Shown: positions 63,191-64,000 of the stretch, in pieces
Numbering within the stretch: position 1 is the stretch's first letter
Layout of the letters: the number at the start of each line of letters is the position of its first letter
Assembly: GCA_946894095.1 (NCBI GenBank)
Contig: OX335643.1
Location: forward strand, 2,467,036 to 2,531,035
From: Incurvaria masculella
Taxonomy: Eukaryota; Arthropoda; Insecta; Lepidoptera; Incurvariidae
Direction of reading: 5' to 3'
DNA length: 64,000 nt
Translations under genes and position numbers: made by a program
Notes under the pieces: model-generated
The model's input: the letters and a program-made list of their open reading frames with translations, nothing else
Told to the model about the DNA's origin: nothing
The model's database searches: none

Positions 63191-64000
63191 CTCTGCGTAA
63201 CGGGCACCGGGGATTTTAACATGACGTAAGTAAGGCGACACATAACAACCTTTAGAGCGGCTGCATCCTATGGGCTTCTTCTTTAATCTATGTCTATCGG
63301 TAACACCTGAGGTATCTAATGTCGTCTTTTTGAAGTGAAACTTTTTTGCGGGAAGTTCTGAACTTTGTATAGGTTACCAAAAATTAAGATGTAAATGGAT
63401 TGTAGATGCAGGTTTTACTTCTACCGCGCGTGACCTCCACGCCCTGCCATTTTTTTAAATACATTCATGTGAAATAGAATGTGCATTTAAATTAAAAATT
63501 TGAGCGACTGTATGGTTCAGGGCCCTATCTCTATTACAAGTATTAAACCTGGCAACGGTCGAAAGAGACATTTAATATTGGCCGTATGTTTAGGTTCAGT
63601 ACAATACAGCGATGCTTAATAAAGGGAATATCATATAACCATTATCGTTTCTAAGGATTTTACAAACCTTCAAAGACGTTAAATTGTTTTTGTAATGCTT
63701 AAAATGATTCAAAGTTCTGTTGCTTTGTTTGTGCTGTGAACTTCCAATTTACATCATAGCGCGTCGTGCGCGTAGTCGACATTACTATGGGCTCGTTGGA
63801 TGGAGTTTTCCTGTTTAGTAAAACACTAGGCGTCTTCGGTAAAACAGCCGGCCGGTCTATATGGCTATCCGTATTCAGTACGTTCCCCAAAAAGAGATAA
63901 GATGTTAAGTATGCTTGTCTAAGGACCTAAACAACGGAAATATTGTAGCTAACCTAGAAAAGTCAAAAGCTAATCTAACGCTCACAACAGCACAACCTCG
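63191..64000. other. No gene recognised
   Basis: A 63-codon minus ORF (63699-63890) has no recognisable motif. Confidence 0.3.

Overview
The window looks like a lepidopteran (moth or butterfly) nuclear genome. Long AT-rich non-coding stretches carry many elements typical of that order: Helitrons ending in a CCCGAGCGG hairpin plus CTAGT, tRNA- and 5S-headed SINEs sharing one body, TTAA-flanked MITEs, and degraded CR1/jockey-type LINEs. Coding exons are short, GC-rich and bounded by GT-AG introns. No bacterial operon, CRISPR array or functional RNA gene was seen.

The one clear multi-exon gene is a fatty acyl-CoA reductase (FAR) on the + strand. Its thirteen coding exons run from 33317 to 57643. 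They join without a frame break into 524 codons plus a stop (1575 nt). The NAD(P)H motif, the S...YxxxK catalytic set, the EPxPGWxDNxNGPxG block and a C-terminal domain with two hydrophobic segments are all present. A candidate promoter and non-coding first exon lie at 20607-20809. The introns are packed with transposons and carry two unusual gene-internal amplifications. One is an eight-copy, 84-bp array that repeats the exon 5 splice acceptor with the first 35 nt of the exon (49188-49858). The other is a set of three decaying but frame-preserving tandem copies of exon 3 (47145-47611).

Layout. 1-2100: an intronless seven-transmembrane ORF (781-1626) preceded by a 552-bp inverted-repeat element. 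2200-12500: Helitrons, SINEs, two large foldbacks and a possible two-exon micro-gene (8343-9002). 12536-13885: a broken second copy of the 7TM gene, interrupted by a second copy of the inverted-repeat element. 14-20.5 kb: LINE remnants and MITEs, including a LINE nested inside a 65-bp inverted-repeat element. 20.5-33.3 kb: the likely first FAR intron, with Helitrons, TTAA MITEs, a SINE with a bacterial-like tRNA-Leu head and three LINE remnants. 33.3-57.6 kb: the FAR coding exons. 57.7-64 kb: 3' flank, LINE debris, one minus-strand exon that resembles a FAR terminal exon, an unrecognised ORF pair and another TTAA MITE.

FAR enzymes reduce fatty acyl-CoA to fatty alcohols (waxes, cuticle lipids, pheromone precursors). 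Which role this paralogue plays cannot be read from the window. All calls were made by eye; homology statements rest on recognised motifs, not on searches.
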